Source of the DNA: DATKWS01 sp035529435
Lineage (GTDB): Bacteria; Krumholzibacteriota; Krumholzibacteriia; Krumholzibacteriales; Krumholzibacteriaceae
Direction of reading: 5' to 3'
Length of the DNA: 11,514 nt
Assembly (NCBI GenBank): GCA_035529435.1
Contig: DATKWS010000230.1
Span: 1 to 11,514, forward strand
Below the pieces are notes generated by a model that saw only the letters and a list, made by a program, of their open reading frames with translations, searched no databases and was not told where the DNA came from. The translations under genes were made by a program, and so were the position numbers. Positions 1 to 6,526 of this stretch are shown in pieces. Position 1 is the stretch's first letter, and each line of letters begins with the position of its first letter.

Positions 1-89
1 TACTGGTGCTCGATCCGATTCGAATTGGAGATCGTGGAAAGAGCGAGAACAACGGCGACACACGCGATGAACGAACGTACCCTGTTCAT
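1..89 (-). CDS. N-terminus of an unidentified secreted protein (partial, runs off the left edge)
   Basis: Reading leftward from an ATG at 87-89 there is an open frame of 29 codons that continues past the window edge. It begins MNRVRSFIACVAVVLALS: a basic start, then a hydrophobic run, then small polar residues, which is a typical Sec signal peptide. A purine-rich ribosome binding site (GGGAGGG on the minus strand, 94-100) sits four bases upstream. A strong promoter lies about 40 bases further up. Promoter, ribosome binding site and signal peptide together make this a convincing gene start although the mature protein is not visible. It follows the subtilase gene on the same strand, but having its own promoter suggests independent transcription. 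The function is not recognisable. Confidence 0.75.
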   Translation of the reverse strand, partial: MNRVRSFIACVAVVLALSTISNSNRIEHQ

Positions 90-119
90 AACGCCCTCCC
101 GGTGAGAATACAAAAAGGG

Positions 120-130
120 GAGGAATCCTC
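120..130. repeat. Short inverted repeat at the predicted transcription start
   Basis: GAGGAATCCTC is a five-base inverted repeat around one central base. It covers the start site (about 128) predicted from the promoter at 135-163. An operator is possible from the position, but an 11-base palindrome can easily arise by chance. Confidence 0.3.
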
Positions 131-134
131 TACA

Positions 135-163
135 AGTATACGAAACGGAAAACCCGCTGTCAA
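135..163 (-). promoter_or_regulatory. Near-consensus sigma-70 promoter for the left-edge gene
   Basis: On the minus strand there is a perfect -35 box TTGACA (158-163), a 17-base spacer and a -10 box TATACT (135-140, five of six bases matching TATAAT). Transcription would start near 128, about 39 bases before the ATG at 87-89. The -35 box lies only 26 bases beyond the stop codon of the upstream subtilase gene. This is the best promoter match found in the window. Confidence 0.8.
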
Positions 164-188
164 GCCGCTCGTTGTCGCCGCAACGCCG

Positions 189-2636
189 TTACCGCAACAG
201 CACCAGCTTGCGCGACTGCACCTCGCCAGCGTGCTCCAAGACGCAGAAGTATATACCCGACGCCACGGCGCGCCCGCCGGCACCGTCACCGTTCCAGCGG
301 ATGCTGTGCGCTCCTTCGGGCATCCAGCGGTCGCGCAGCACCTTCACCACCGCGCCGCGGACATCGTATATCGTGATGCGCGCCACGCCGTCCGACGGCA
401 GGTAGAACGGTATCCACGTCGTCGGATTGAACGGGTTGGGGTAGTTACGGTCGAGCAGCAAGTCCGGTGGCGTCATCCCCATCGCCATGTCCTCGACGGC
501 CGTGGCCACGCCGACCGCCCCGAGGATGCGGAGCTTTCCGTATCCCCACGTATCATTGTAGACGTCACCCGTGTACGAATCGGCAGCCGCGTGGGAGGCG
601 AGGAGGTAGGCCACCTCGTCCATCGTTGCGGAAGGAAATGCCTGCTGCACGAGCGCCGCAGCCGCCGCCACGTGCGGTCCCGCCGCGCTGGTGCCGCTGA
701 ACTGCCGGTAGCATCCGAGCGGGTACCCACCGGAGTCCTGGTGCGAGCGCGTCGAGTAGACGTCGTAGTTGCCGGGTGAGCAGATATCGAGGAGGTGCTT
801 GCCGTCTATCCGCTCGCCCCTCCCGCTGAAGACGCTGATCTCGCCGGTGGGCACCGTGCCGCCGCCGACGCCCTCGTACCCCTCGAATCCGCGCGTGGAG
901 TACGAGCCGTTGCAGAAGGCGCTGTCGGATGTCGCCGGCCAGGTGACGTTCCGCTGATCCGTCGCGAAGTTCTGCCACTCAACGCCGTCGGCCCACGATG
1001 ATACCTCGTCGGCGATATTGTTGATCGTTTCGATATCGCCGCCGGTATTATTGACGATGGTGAGTTCCCAGTCGCCCACGCAGCTCGGCCGCAAGTTGGA
1101 GTAGACGTAGAGGTCGAGCGCGCAGGTGCCGCGCGGGCTCGTCGATTTCTCGAACCAGATATAATACCCGCTGAGATCGGAGACGCTCCCCTCGAGTGTC
1201 ACCTGATCGTTGTACGGACTCGTCAGGCGAAAGGTGAGATCGCCCTCCGCCGTCGTCCAGAGGGTCGTGTGGTAGAGATAGTTGATATCGCTCCAGGGAA
1301 CATTGAAATAGAGCACCACCGAGTCCGCGGCCGGCGATGTCGCGATCGCATGCTTGTCGCCGCGGCCGAGGTTTCCCGATGGGGTGATCTGTATGATCGT
1401 CTCGTTCTCGATCGAAATCAGCTCCTCCTCGAGCGACGAACCGTCGAGGTAGTCGAAGACGAATCCGCCGAACTCGTACAGCATCACATCGGCCCCCCGC
1501 CCGCGCGCCCACGGGATAAGGAGCGAGATCGGATTGTCGGCGAAGAAGTTTCCCGCGAGAACTTCCGCCCCGGGGGCGAGGCCGGTGAAGATGTGATGTC
1601 CCGCCGTGCCGCCGGCGAGGATGCCCGAGACGGCGGTGCCGTGGCCGTTGGTATCCTCGTCCGAGAGGATCAGGTCGACGCCGCGCACGCGCTCCGTCTC
1701 ATCGCTGTTCATGGTGGCCGCTATCTTCGAGGTGCCGAGAGCGACGAGCTTCTCGCCCTGTTCAATATACCCGTTGCCGTTATCGTCAAGATGCACGAAG
1801 AGTCGCTCCCCGAATGTGGGATCGGACTCCGTGTACCCGTCCGCGGTTCCGTATTCACGGACGCGGTTCGCGTTGGCGTCGTTGTACAGCCAGTCCCAGT
1901 ATGTCTGGAGGCCGTTGTCCGCGTTGTTGGGGTTGCCGTAACCCCATACATGCGCCGGATCGTAGATCCAACCGTCGAAATAGTCGAGGTTCTCACCCGT
2001 GTCGAACTGGCCGTTCCGGTTGAGATCGATGCCGTCCCAGTGAGGATCGAACAATCCGAGGCCGTCGAAATCCACCCAGTCGAACGTATCGCCGTCGGCA
2101 CGGAAGAACGAAGGGTGGAAGACGTCTATGCCGGTATCGAAGTCCGCTATCCGCAGTCCCGTGCCGGTGAGCGGATTCCCGAGCGGATCGGCATGGTGCC
2201 ACGCCGAATCGGCCTCGACCTCGGGATTGCTCACATCGAGGAGCGGATAGACCGCTGGCCGCCAGCTCCCCTCGAGGCGGAGCACGTCCCTGCGCCCCGC
2301 CATCTCGTCCACCATCGACCACGGGACACGGACCGGATAGATCGATCGTGTCCGCGCGACCTCGCCGTCGAGGTAGAAAAACGAAGCGCCGCGTGATTCG
2401 TACCCGGCGATCTCCGCCGGTGAGAGAACATGTTCGAATTTCACCGTCAGGATGATCGTTTCAGCCTGTAGCGCGCCTGCCGCCGCGCCGAGCATCCCCC
2501 GTTCGAGGCCCGGATCCCCGCGGAGGTCCTTCAGCAGCCGGAGCGATGCGCCGAGCTTGCCGCGCTCGGCGGCGCTCCCGCCGGAGACGCAAAAAAGAAT
2601 GCAGACTATGGTGAGTGATACGAGAATCCGTTTCAC
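189..2636 (-). CDS. Secreted subtilisin-family (S8) serine protease with EF-hand-like loops and a C-terminal FlgD-Ig/T9SS-type domain
   Basis: 815 residues. The start is a GTG at 2634-2636, chosen because a strong ribosome binding site lies six bases upstream and a signal peptide (VKRILVSLTIVCILFCVSGG) begins exactly there. An upstream ATG at 2697-2699 would add 21 residues ahead of the signal peptide. Residues about 25-130 resemble an I9-type inhibitory propeptide. The catalytic triad is D167 (DTGID), H332 (NGHGT) and S650 (GTSAAGP), with N422 as the likely oxyanion-hole residue. Between D167 and H332 lie two 12-residue EF-hand-like loops, 204-215 (DLNRNGQFDTGE) and 284-295 (DDNGNGYIEQGE). 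Residues about 435-535 look like an inserted beta-sandwich resembling a P-domain. The last 85 residues begin NYPNPFNPTT and form a FlgD-Ig/T9SS type A-like domain, which suggests export to the surface or medium. The substrate is unknown. Confidence 0.95.
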   Translation of the reverse strand: MKRILVSLTIVCILFCVSGGSAAERGKLGASLRLLKDLRGDPGLERGMLGAAAGALQAETIILTVKFEHVLSPAEIAGYESRGASFFYLDGEVARTRSIYPVRVPWSMVDEMAGRRDVLRLEGSWRPAVYPLLDVSNPEVEADSAWHHADPLGNPLTGTGLRIADFDTGIDVFHPSFFRADGDTFDWVDFDGLGLFDPHWDGIDLNRNGQFDTGENLDYFDGWIYDPAHVWGYGNPNNADNGLQTYWDWLYNDANANRVREYGTADGYTESDPTFGERLFVHLDDNGNGYIEQGEKLVALGTSKIAATMNSDETERVRGVDLILSDEDTNGHGTAVSGILAGGTAGHHIFTGLAPGAEVLAGNFFADNPISLLIPWARGRGADVMLYEFGGFVFDYLDGSSLEEELISIENETIIQITPSGNLGRGDKHAIATSPAADSVVLYFNVPWSDINYLYHTTLWTTAEGDLTFRLTSPYNDQVTLEGSVSDLSGYYIWFEKSTSPRGTCALDLYVYSNLRPSCVGDWELTIVNNTGGDIETINNIADEVSSWADGVEWQNFATDQRNVTWPATSDSAFCNGSYSTRGFEGYEGVGGGTVPTGEISVFSGRGERIDGKHLLDICSPGNYDVYSTRSHQDSGGYPLGCYRQFSGTSAAGPHVAAAAALVQQAFPSATMDEVAYLLASHAAADSYTGDVYNDTWGYGKLRILGAVGVATAVEDMAMGMTPPDLLLDRNYPNPFNPTTWIPFYLPSDGVARITIYDVRGAVVKVLRDRWMPEGAHSIRWNGDGAGGRAVASGIYFCVLEHAGEVQSRKLVLLR

Positions 2637-2640
2637 GGTG

Positions 2641-2652
2641 ATCTCCTCCCCC
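2641..2652 (-). promoter_or_regulatory. Ribosome binding site that decides the GTG start of the subtilase
   Basis: On the minus strand GGGGGAGGAGAT ends four bases before the GTG codon at 2634-2636, and its AGGAG core is six bases away. No comparable site precedes the alternative ATG at 2697-2699. The signal peptide also begins directly at the GTG. Confidence 0.85.
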
Positions 2653-2735
2653 TGGGAAATGTCCTTCGCAGGCGAGATAAAAGGACGGCTCAGGTACATC
2701 CACGAACGGCGGGGCTCTGGCTATCTCTATTTTTA

Positions 2736-2744
2736 ATAATAACA
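2736..2744 (-). promoter_or_regulatory. Possible extended -10 element upstream of the subtilase gene
   Basis: Within an AT-rich tract (about 2729-2750) the minus strand reads TGTTATTAT, an extended -10 motif (TG, one base, TATTAT). No good -35 box lies 16-18 bases upstream. It would give a leader of about 90 bases. This is a weak call based on one motif and the local AT-richness in a GC-rich region. Confidence 0.3.
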
Positions 2745-2781
2745 TATTTTGCCGGCGACCGGTAGTCTCATGTGAAATTCG

Positions 2782-2811
2782 TTGCATCACCCGAGCGATC
2801 TGACTTAATCT
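2782..2811 (+). promoter_or_regulatory. Possible weak promoter for the wrbA-porin-symporter gene cluster
   Basis: TTGCAT (2782-2787) and TAATCT (2806-2811) are separated by 18 bases and resemble -35 and -10 boxes, each with three of six consensus bases. They lie about 70 bases before the WrbA start. This is the only candidate in the divergent gap for the plus-strand cluster, and it is weak. Confidence 0.25.
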
Positions 2812-2878
2812 AGGTAAAACAACCATTGCCGGCGAAGGGGTGTGTTGCGGAGCGATTCGCATATTCAAGGGGGGGCTC

Positions 2879-3490
2879 ATGAAGATCAACATCATTTTTT
2901 ACAGTCTCTACGGTCACGTGTATGCCCTGGCGGGTGCCGTGGCCGAGGGCGCCGCGGAAGTGCCCGGCGCCGAGGTGGGCGTTTTCCAGGTTCCCGAGAC
3001 CCTCGGTGACGAGATTCTCGGGAAGATGAACGCGATCGAGGCGAAAAAGCGGTTCGCCCACATCCCGGTCGCGACGGTCGACAATCTCGCCGAGGCGGAT
3101 GCCGTCATCTTCGGCGTCCCGACCCGTTTCGGCATGATGCCCGCACAGATGCGGGCCTTTCTCGATGCGACGGGACAGCTCTGGGCGGCGGGCGCCCTGA
3201 TCGGCAGGGTGGGGAGCGTTTTCACATCGACCGCCACGCAGCACGGCGGCCAGGAGACGACGATCACGAGCTTCCACACGACACTGCTGCACCACGGTAT
3301 GATCATCGTGGGGGTGCCGTATTCGGAGAAGGGCCTCTCCATCGTGGACGAGGTGAGCGGAGGGAGCCCTTACGGCGCTTCGACGATCACCGGTCCCGAC
3401 GGGAGCAGGATGCCGAGCGAGAACGAGCTGGCCGTTGCGCGGTTCCAGGGCAGGCACGTTGCGGAGATCACGAAGAGACTGGTTGGATGA
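2879..3490 (+). CDS. wrbA: WrbA-type NAD(P)H:quinone oxidoreductase (type IV)
   Basis: A 203-residue flavodoxin-fold protein of the usual WrbA length (about 200). WrbA proteins bind FMN and use NAD(P)H for two-electron reduction of quinones in the cytoplasm, which limits semiquinone and oxidative damage. The FMN phosphate loop is YSLYGHVYALA (residues 8-18), matching the WrbA form YSxYGH. Other family motifs follow in order: GVPTRFGMMPAQMRAFLD (79-96), TQHGGQETT (120-128), GGSPYGAST (161-169) and the C-terminal ENELAVARFQGRHVAEI (181-197). The ATG at 2879 was chosen because the flavodoxin strand begins there (MKINIIFYS) and a G-rich ribosome binding site (AAGGGGGGG, 2867-2875) lies three bases upstream. 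An in-frame ATG at 2840 would add 13 residues not expected in the family. The porin gene follows after 57 bases. Confidence 0.95.
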   Translation: MKINIIFYSLYGHVYALAGAVAEGAAEVPGAEVGVFQVPETLGDEILGKMNAIEAKKRFAHIPVATVDNLAEADAVIFGVPTRFGMMPAQMRAFLDATGQLWAAGALIGRVGSVFTSTATQHGGQETTITSFHTTLLHHGMIIVGVPYSEKGLSIVDEVSGGSPYGASTITGPDGSRMPSENELAVARFQGRHVAEITKRLVG

Positions 3491-3531
3491 CGGACTGCCG
3501 GTGCGATGCAGCCGTCGGTAACGGGAAATGC

Positions 3532-3537
3532 AGGAGG
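3532..3537 (+). promoter_or_regulatory. Ribosome binding site that decides the porin start
   Basis: AGGAGG lies ten bases before the ATG at 3548. It supports 3548 over an earlier in-frame ATG at 3506, which has no such site and would add 14 residues before the signal peptide. It also supports 3548 over a later ATG at 3554. Confidence 0.8.
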
Positions 3538-3547
3538 TTATTGGACA

Positions 3548-4882
3548 ATGCGAATGCGTTCGGCGATTCTGTGTGTGATGATGCTCATGGTTCTCACATC
3601 GTTCCCCTTCGGGATTGTCCGGGAAGCCGCGGCCGGTGAGGAACCGGCGGCGCCCCGTTTCAAGTGGGGATTCGCCGAGCGGATCAGACAGGCGTATATC
3701 CTGAACGGCATCGATCTCGAGAATGACACCGACGACGACCGGAACTATATCCGTGTTCGCTCCCAGTTATGGGCGAGCTTGCGGCCGTCCGAGGGCATCG
3801 AGCTCTACGCGATGCTCAATAACGAGCACCGGCACTGGATGAAACCGGACACCGATTTCGACATCGACGAACTGATATTCGAGAACCTCTACCTTCGCCT
3901 CGATCGCATCGGCGGCTCGCCGGTGTCGGTCATCGTGGGGCGCCAGAATATCATGCTCGGAGAGGGCTTCATCCTGCTGGACGGCGGGCCCCTCGACGGC
4001 TCGCGCACGGCATATTTGAATGCATTCCGTATGATCGTCGAGGACGAGGAGCGGTCCTTCGAGCTGCACGTGATCTCGGACCCGCACCGGGACGAGTATT
4101 TCCCGCGGATCAACAGCAAGCAGAAGCCCCTCATCGAATGGGACGAGACGGGGGCCGGTCTCTATTTCACCGAGAAGAAGCTCTCGCGGTTGAGGTTCGA
4201 GGGATATTACGAGTTCAAACGCGAGAAGCAGGAAGACGATTTACTGCTGGAGACGAAGCTGCACACATTCGGCGTGCGCGTGTCGGGTTCGCCGTACGAG
4301 CGTCTCGGTATCGCGGGGGAACTGGCGGTACAGAGGGGGGAGCGCGGAGACGGCGATCGGCGGGGGGCGGGTGGATACTTCCACGCGACGTACGCCGTAC
4401 CGGCGCCGCTCGAGCCGAAGTTCACGGCCGGCGCAATCTACCTCTCGGGAGACGATCCGAAGACGGCCGATTACGAGGGGTGGGACCCGCTGTACGGCCG
4501 CTGGCCGAAATGGAGTGAGCTCTACATCTATACGCTGATCAGGGAAACGGGAGTCGCCTACTGGACCAACATGTTCGCACCGTACCTGGGCGTCACGCTG
4601 AAACCGCACGAGCGGCTCGAGCTCATTGCCCGGGGGTACCTGGTCTCGACGCCGGAGGAGGCGCCGCAGGTGTGGGACGCCGGCCTCGAGGAGTGGAGGT
4701 TTCTCGCGATGTTCGGTGACGGCCAGCGGCGCGGGACGCTCATGACCGCGCAGCTGAAGTGGTCGTTTACGGAGTATCTCTCGGGTCACCTGCTCTGGGA
4801 GCGGTTCGATCCGGGTTCGTATTACCATGACGGCGCCGATACGGCGCATTTCCTGCGCTGGGAGATCTATTTCAAGTACTGA
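3548..4882 (+). CDS. Outer-membrane porin of the alginate-export family
   Basis: 444 residues with a signal peptide (MRMRSAILCVMMLMVLTSFP, cleavage probably near AAAG at 27-30). The mature part has alternating hydrophobic and polar strands with many aromatic residues and ends in tyrosine after an aromatic-rich strand (LRWEIYFKY), as expected for a beta-barrel assembled by the Bam machinery. The stretch GRQNIMLGEGFILLDGG (131-147), followed by GSRTAYLNAFRM, resembles the alginate_exp family, as does YLSGDDPKTADYEGWDPLYG (298-317). In that family AlgE exports alginate, but most members in other bacteria are uncharacterised porins, probably for anionic or sugar-like solutes. The next genes are a small membrane protein, a sodium symporter and a lipoprotein, so uptake rather than polymer export seems more likely. 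No alginate synthesis genes are visible. Residues about 260-275 (RGERGDGDRRGAGG) look like an extracellular loop or turn. Confidence 0.8.
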   Translation: MRMRSAILCVMMLMVLTSFPFGIVREAAAGEEPAAPRFKWGFAERIRQAYILNGIDLENDTDDDRNYIRVRSQLWASLRPSEGIELYAMLNNEHRHWMKPDTDFDIDELIFENLYLRLDRIGGSPVSVIVGRQNIMLGEGFILLDGGPLDGSRTAYLNAFRMIVEDEERSFELHVISDPHRDEYFPRINSKQKPLIEWDETGAGLYFTEKKLSRLRFEGYYEFKREKQEDDLLLETKLHTFGVRVSGSPYERLGIAGELAVQRGERGDGDRRGAGGYFHATYAVPAPLEPKFTAGAIYLSGDDPKTADYEGWDPLYGRWPKWSELYIYTLIRETGVAYWTNMFAPYLGVTLKPHERLELIARGYLVSTPEEAPQVWDAGLEEWRFLAMFGDGQRRGTLMTAQLKWSFTEYLSGHLLWERFDPGSYYHDGADTAHFLRWEIYFKY

Positions 4883-4901
4883 TTGAATGGAAAGGACAAT
4901 T

Positions 4902-5021
4902 ATGGGTCCGTTCAACATGCCGTGGGGAACGTTCATGGCTTTGATCGTCACGGCGGCGAGCATCGTCGCCGCCGTCGTCTGGGCCGTGAACGACAAGCGA
5001 CGAAACGGAAAACGCACGTAA
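4902..5021 (+). CDS. 39-residue single-span membrane protein, probable symporter accessory subunit
   Basis: An ATG at 4902 opens 39 codons ending in TAA at 5019-5021. A ribosome binding site (AAGGA, 4892-4896) is five bases upstream. The protein starts MGPFNMPWGTFMALIVTAAS, has one hydrophobic helix at about 10-29, and ends with the strongly basic NDKRRNGKRT. The positive-inside rule places the C-terminus in the cytoplasm and the N-terminus outside. The gene sits exactly between the porin (19-base gap) and the symporter (21-base gap). Small one-helix proteins encoded just before sodium:solute symporters are known and have been named symporter small accessory proteins; I infer this is one, from size, topology and position. 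Proper spacing, a clear ribosome binding site and a sensible topology argue against a chance reading frame. Confidence 0.75.
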   Translation: MGPFNMPWGTFMALIVTAASIVAAVVWAVNDKRRNGKRT

Positions 5022-5042
5022 CCATTCACGGAAGGGGGCGCC

Positions 5043-6482
5043 GTGAGCCTGCTGGGAGCCTGCATACTCGTTCTGTTCCTGTATATCGGTGTTCTCATGG
5101 GGATCGGTATATGGGGAGCCCGCCGCACGACGACCGCGGAGGATTTCATTCTGGGAGGGCGGACGATCGGTCCGTGGGTGACGGCCCTCTCCTTTATCGC
5201 GGTCTACTTCAGCTCGGTGCTGATTATCGGGGGCGGTGGGTTCGGGTACAAGTTCGGCATGGCGACGATCTGGATCGGGGCGATCAACGTGCTCGTCGGA
5301 TGCACGCTCTGCTGGATCATCATGGGACGGCGGGTGCGTGTCTTCAGCGAGCGCATGGGGGTCAGCACGATCTCGGGATTTTTCGCCAAGCGGTACGATT
5401 CGCCGGCCGCGGGGGTCTTCTCCGCCATGGTCATGTTTCTCTTTCTCATTATATATAATGTCAGCGTGGTGAAGGGGATGGCGAACGCCTTCCAGGTGCT
5501 GATGGACCTCCCGTACTGGGGCGGCGTGCTGATATCGGGGCTCGTCATCATCTTCTACGTCGTGATGGGAGGGTACACGGCGGTCGTGTGGACCGGGTTC
5601 CTCCAGGCGTGGGTGATGATCTTCGCCCTGCTCCTTCTCACCTTCCGCACGCTTCAGGCGGTCGGCGGCCTCAGCGCGGGTCTTGAGAAACTCGCGGCGA
5701 TCGATACGGGATTCGTCGCGACCCCCGGCGTGTGGGGATGGGCGGGGCTCGTGAGCTTCTGCCTCGTCGTGAGCCTCGGCGTGTGGGGGATGCCGCAGCT
5801 CCTCATCCGGTTCTACTCGATCAAGGACACGAAAACCTTCCGGCTCGGCACGGTGATCGTCACGGTCGGAGCGGCCATCGCGATCATCCCGTACCTGAAC
5901 GGCGCGCTCTCGCGGGTCCTCTTCCCGAGCCTCGAGAGCCCCGACCTTGCCATACCGATGCTCTCGAAGACCGTTCTCTCGCCGTGGGGCGCGGCCCTGC
6001 TCCTGGCCGGTGTCGTCGCTGCCGGCATGTCGACCTTCGCGGGCGTGCTCATCATCATATCGAGCTCCCTCGTGCGGGATATCTACCAGAACGGTCTCGG
6101 CAAAAAGCTCACGAGCGATCAGGAGGTATTTGCAAACAGGCTCGTCAGCGCCGTCGTCGGGCTCATCGCCCTCGCCATCGCGCTCAAACCGCCGGCCTTG
6201 ATCCTGGTCCTTACCGGCTTCGCGTGGGCCGTGATCGCCTCGACGAATCTCTGGCCGCTCCTGTTCGGGATCTACTGGCGGCGCGCGAGCAAGCTCGCCG
6301 CGCTCGTCTCGATGATCGCCGGCGCCGCCACCGCCCTCGTCTGGACGTGGCTCGGCAACCCGCTCGGCATCCATGGATTCATCGCGGGTATCGTTGTCTC
6401 TCTCGTTGTGATCGTTCTCTTCAGCCTCAAGAAATGGCATCCGCCGACGGGGCACCTGGAGAAGATCTTCGGGGAGGGTTGA
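5043..6482 (+). CDS. Sodium:solute symporter (SSS/SLC5 family)
   Basis: 479 residues with about 13 predicted membrane helices. The start is a GTG at 5043, preceded by a purine-rich site (GGAAGGGGG, 5030-5038). Family members use the sodium gradient to import sugars, amino acids, carboxylates or vitamins across the inner membrane. Family motifs include EDFILGGRTIGPWVTALS (33-50), SGFFAKRYDS (111-120) and the signature-like stretch VMGGYTAVVWTGFLQ (174-188). AAGMSTFAG (326-334) carries S330 and T331, which align with the serine/threonine pair of the Na2 sodium site in PutP and vSGLT. One oddity is G185, where PutP and vSGLT have an aspartate (GGxxAVxWTD). The substrate cannot be assigned from sequence. 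The gene is flanked by the 39-residue protein and, after 44 bases, the lipoprotein. Third codon positions are very GC-rich (38 of 40 in a sampled stretch). Confidence 0.95.
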   Translation: MSLLGACILVLFLYIGVLMGIGIWGARRTTTAEDFILGGRTIGPWVTALSFIAVYFSSVLIIGGGGFGYKFGMATIWIGAINVLVGCTLCWIIMGRRVRVFSERMGVSTISGFFAKRYDSPAAGVFSAMVMFLFLIIYNVSVVKGMANAFQVLMDLPYWGGVLISGLVIIFYVVMGGYTAVVWTGFLQAWVMIFALLLLTFRTLQAVGGLSAGLEKLAAIDTGFVATPGVWGWAGLVSFCLVVSLGVWGMPQLLIRFYSIKDTKTFRLGTVIVTVGAAIAIIPYLNGALSRVLFPSLESPDLAIPMLSKTVLSPWGAALLLAGVVAAGMSTFAGVLIIISSSLVRDIYQNGLGKKLTSDQEVFANRLVSAVVGLIALAIALKPPALILVLTGFAWAVIASTNLWPLLFGIYWRRASKLAALVSMIAGAATALVWTWLGNPLGIHGFIAGIVVSLVVIVLFSLKKWHPPTGHLEKIFGEG

Positions 6483-6526
6483 TCCAATCAGGGCGGGATA
6501 CCGCCGCCACCAGGGAGGATTATCGT

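Noticed and set aside
1269..2396. A 375-codon open frame on the plus strand opposite the subtilase
   Set aside because: It is antisense to a clear S8 catalytic domain, has no ribosome binding site or recognisable domain, and its composition is that of a shadow frame.
3548..4882. True alginate exporter (AlgE) as part of an exopolysaccharide operon
   Set aside because: The family resemblance is to the broad alginate_exp group; no polymer synthesis genes are nearby, and the neighbours are a symporter and a lipoprotein, which favours a general uptake porin.
4872..6455. A 527-codon open frame on the minus strand opposite the symporter
   Set aside because: It mirrors a gene with extremely GC-rich third positions, which removes stop codons from the opposite strand. 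Its product is highly charged (Asp, Glu, Arg, His) and low in complexity, with no domain; the plus-strand symporter explains the region.
5732..6526. Upstream in-frame extension of the lipoprotein to 439 codons
   Set aside because: The extension overlaps the symporter out of frame and is arginine-rich nonsense. The ribosome binding site at 6513-6519 and the lipoprotein signal show that the gene starts at 6527.
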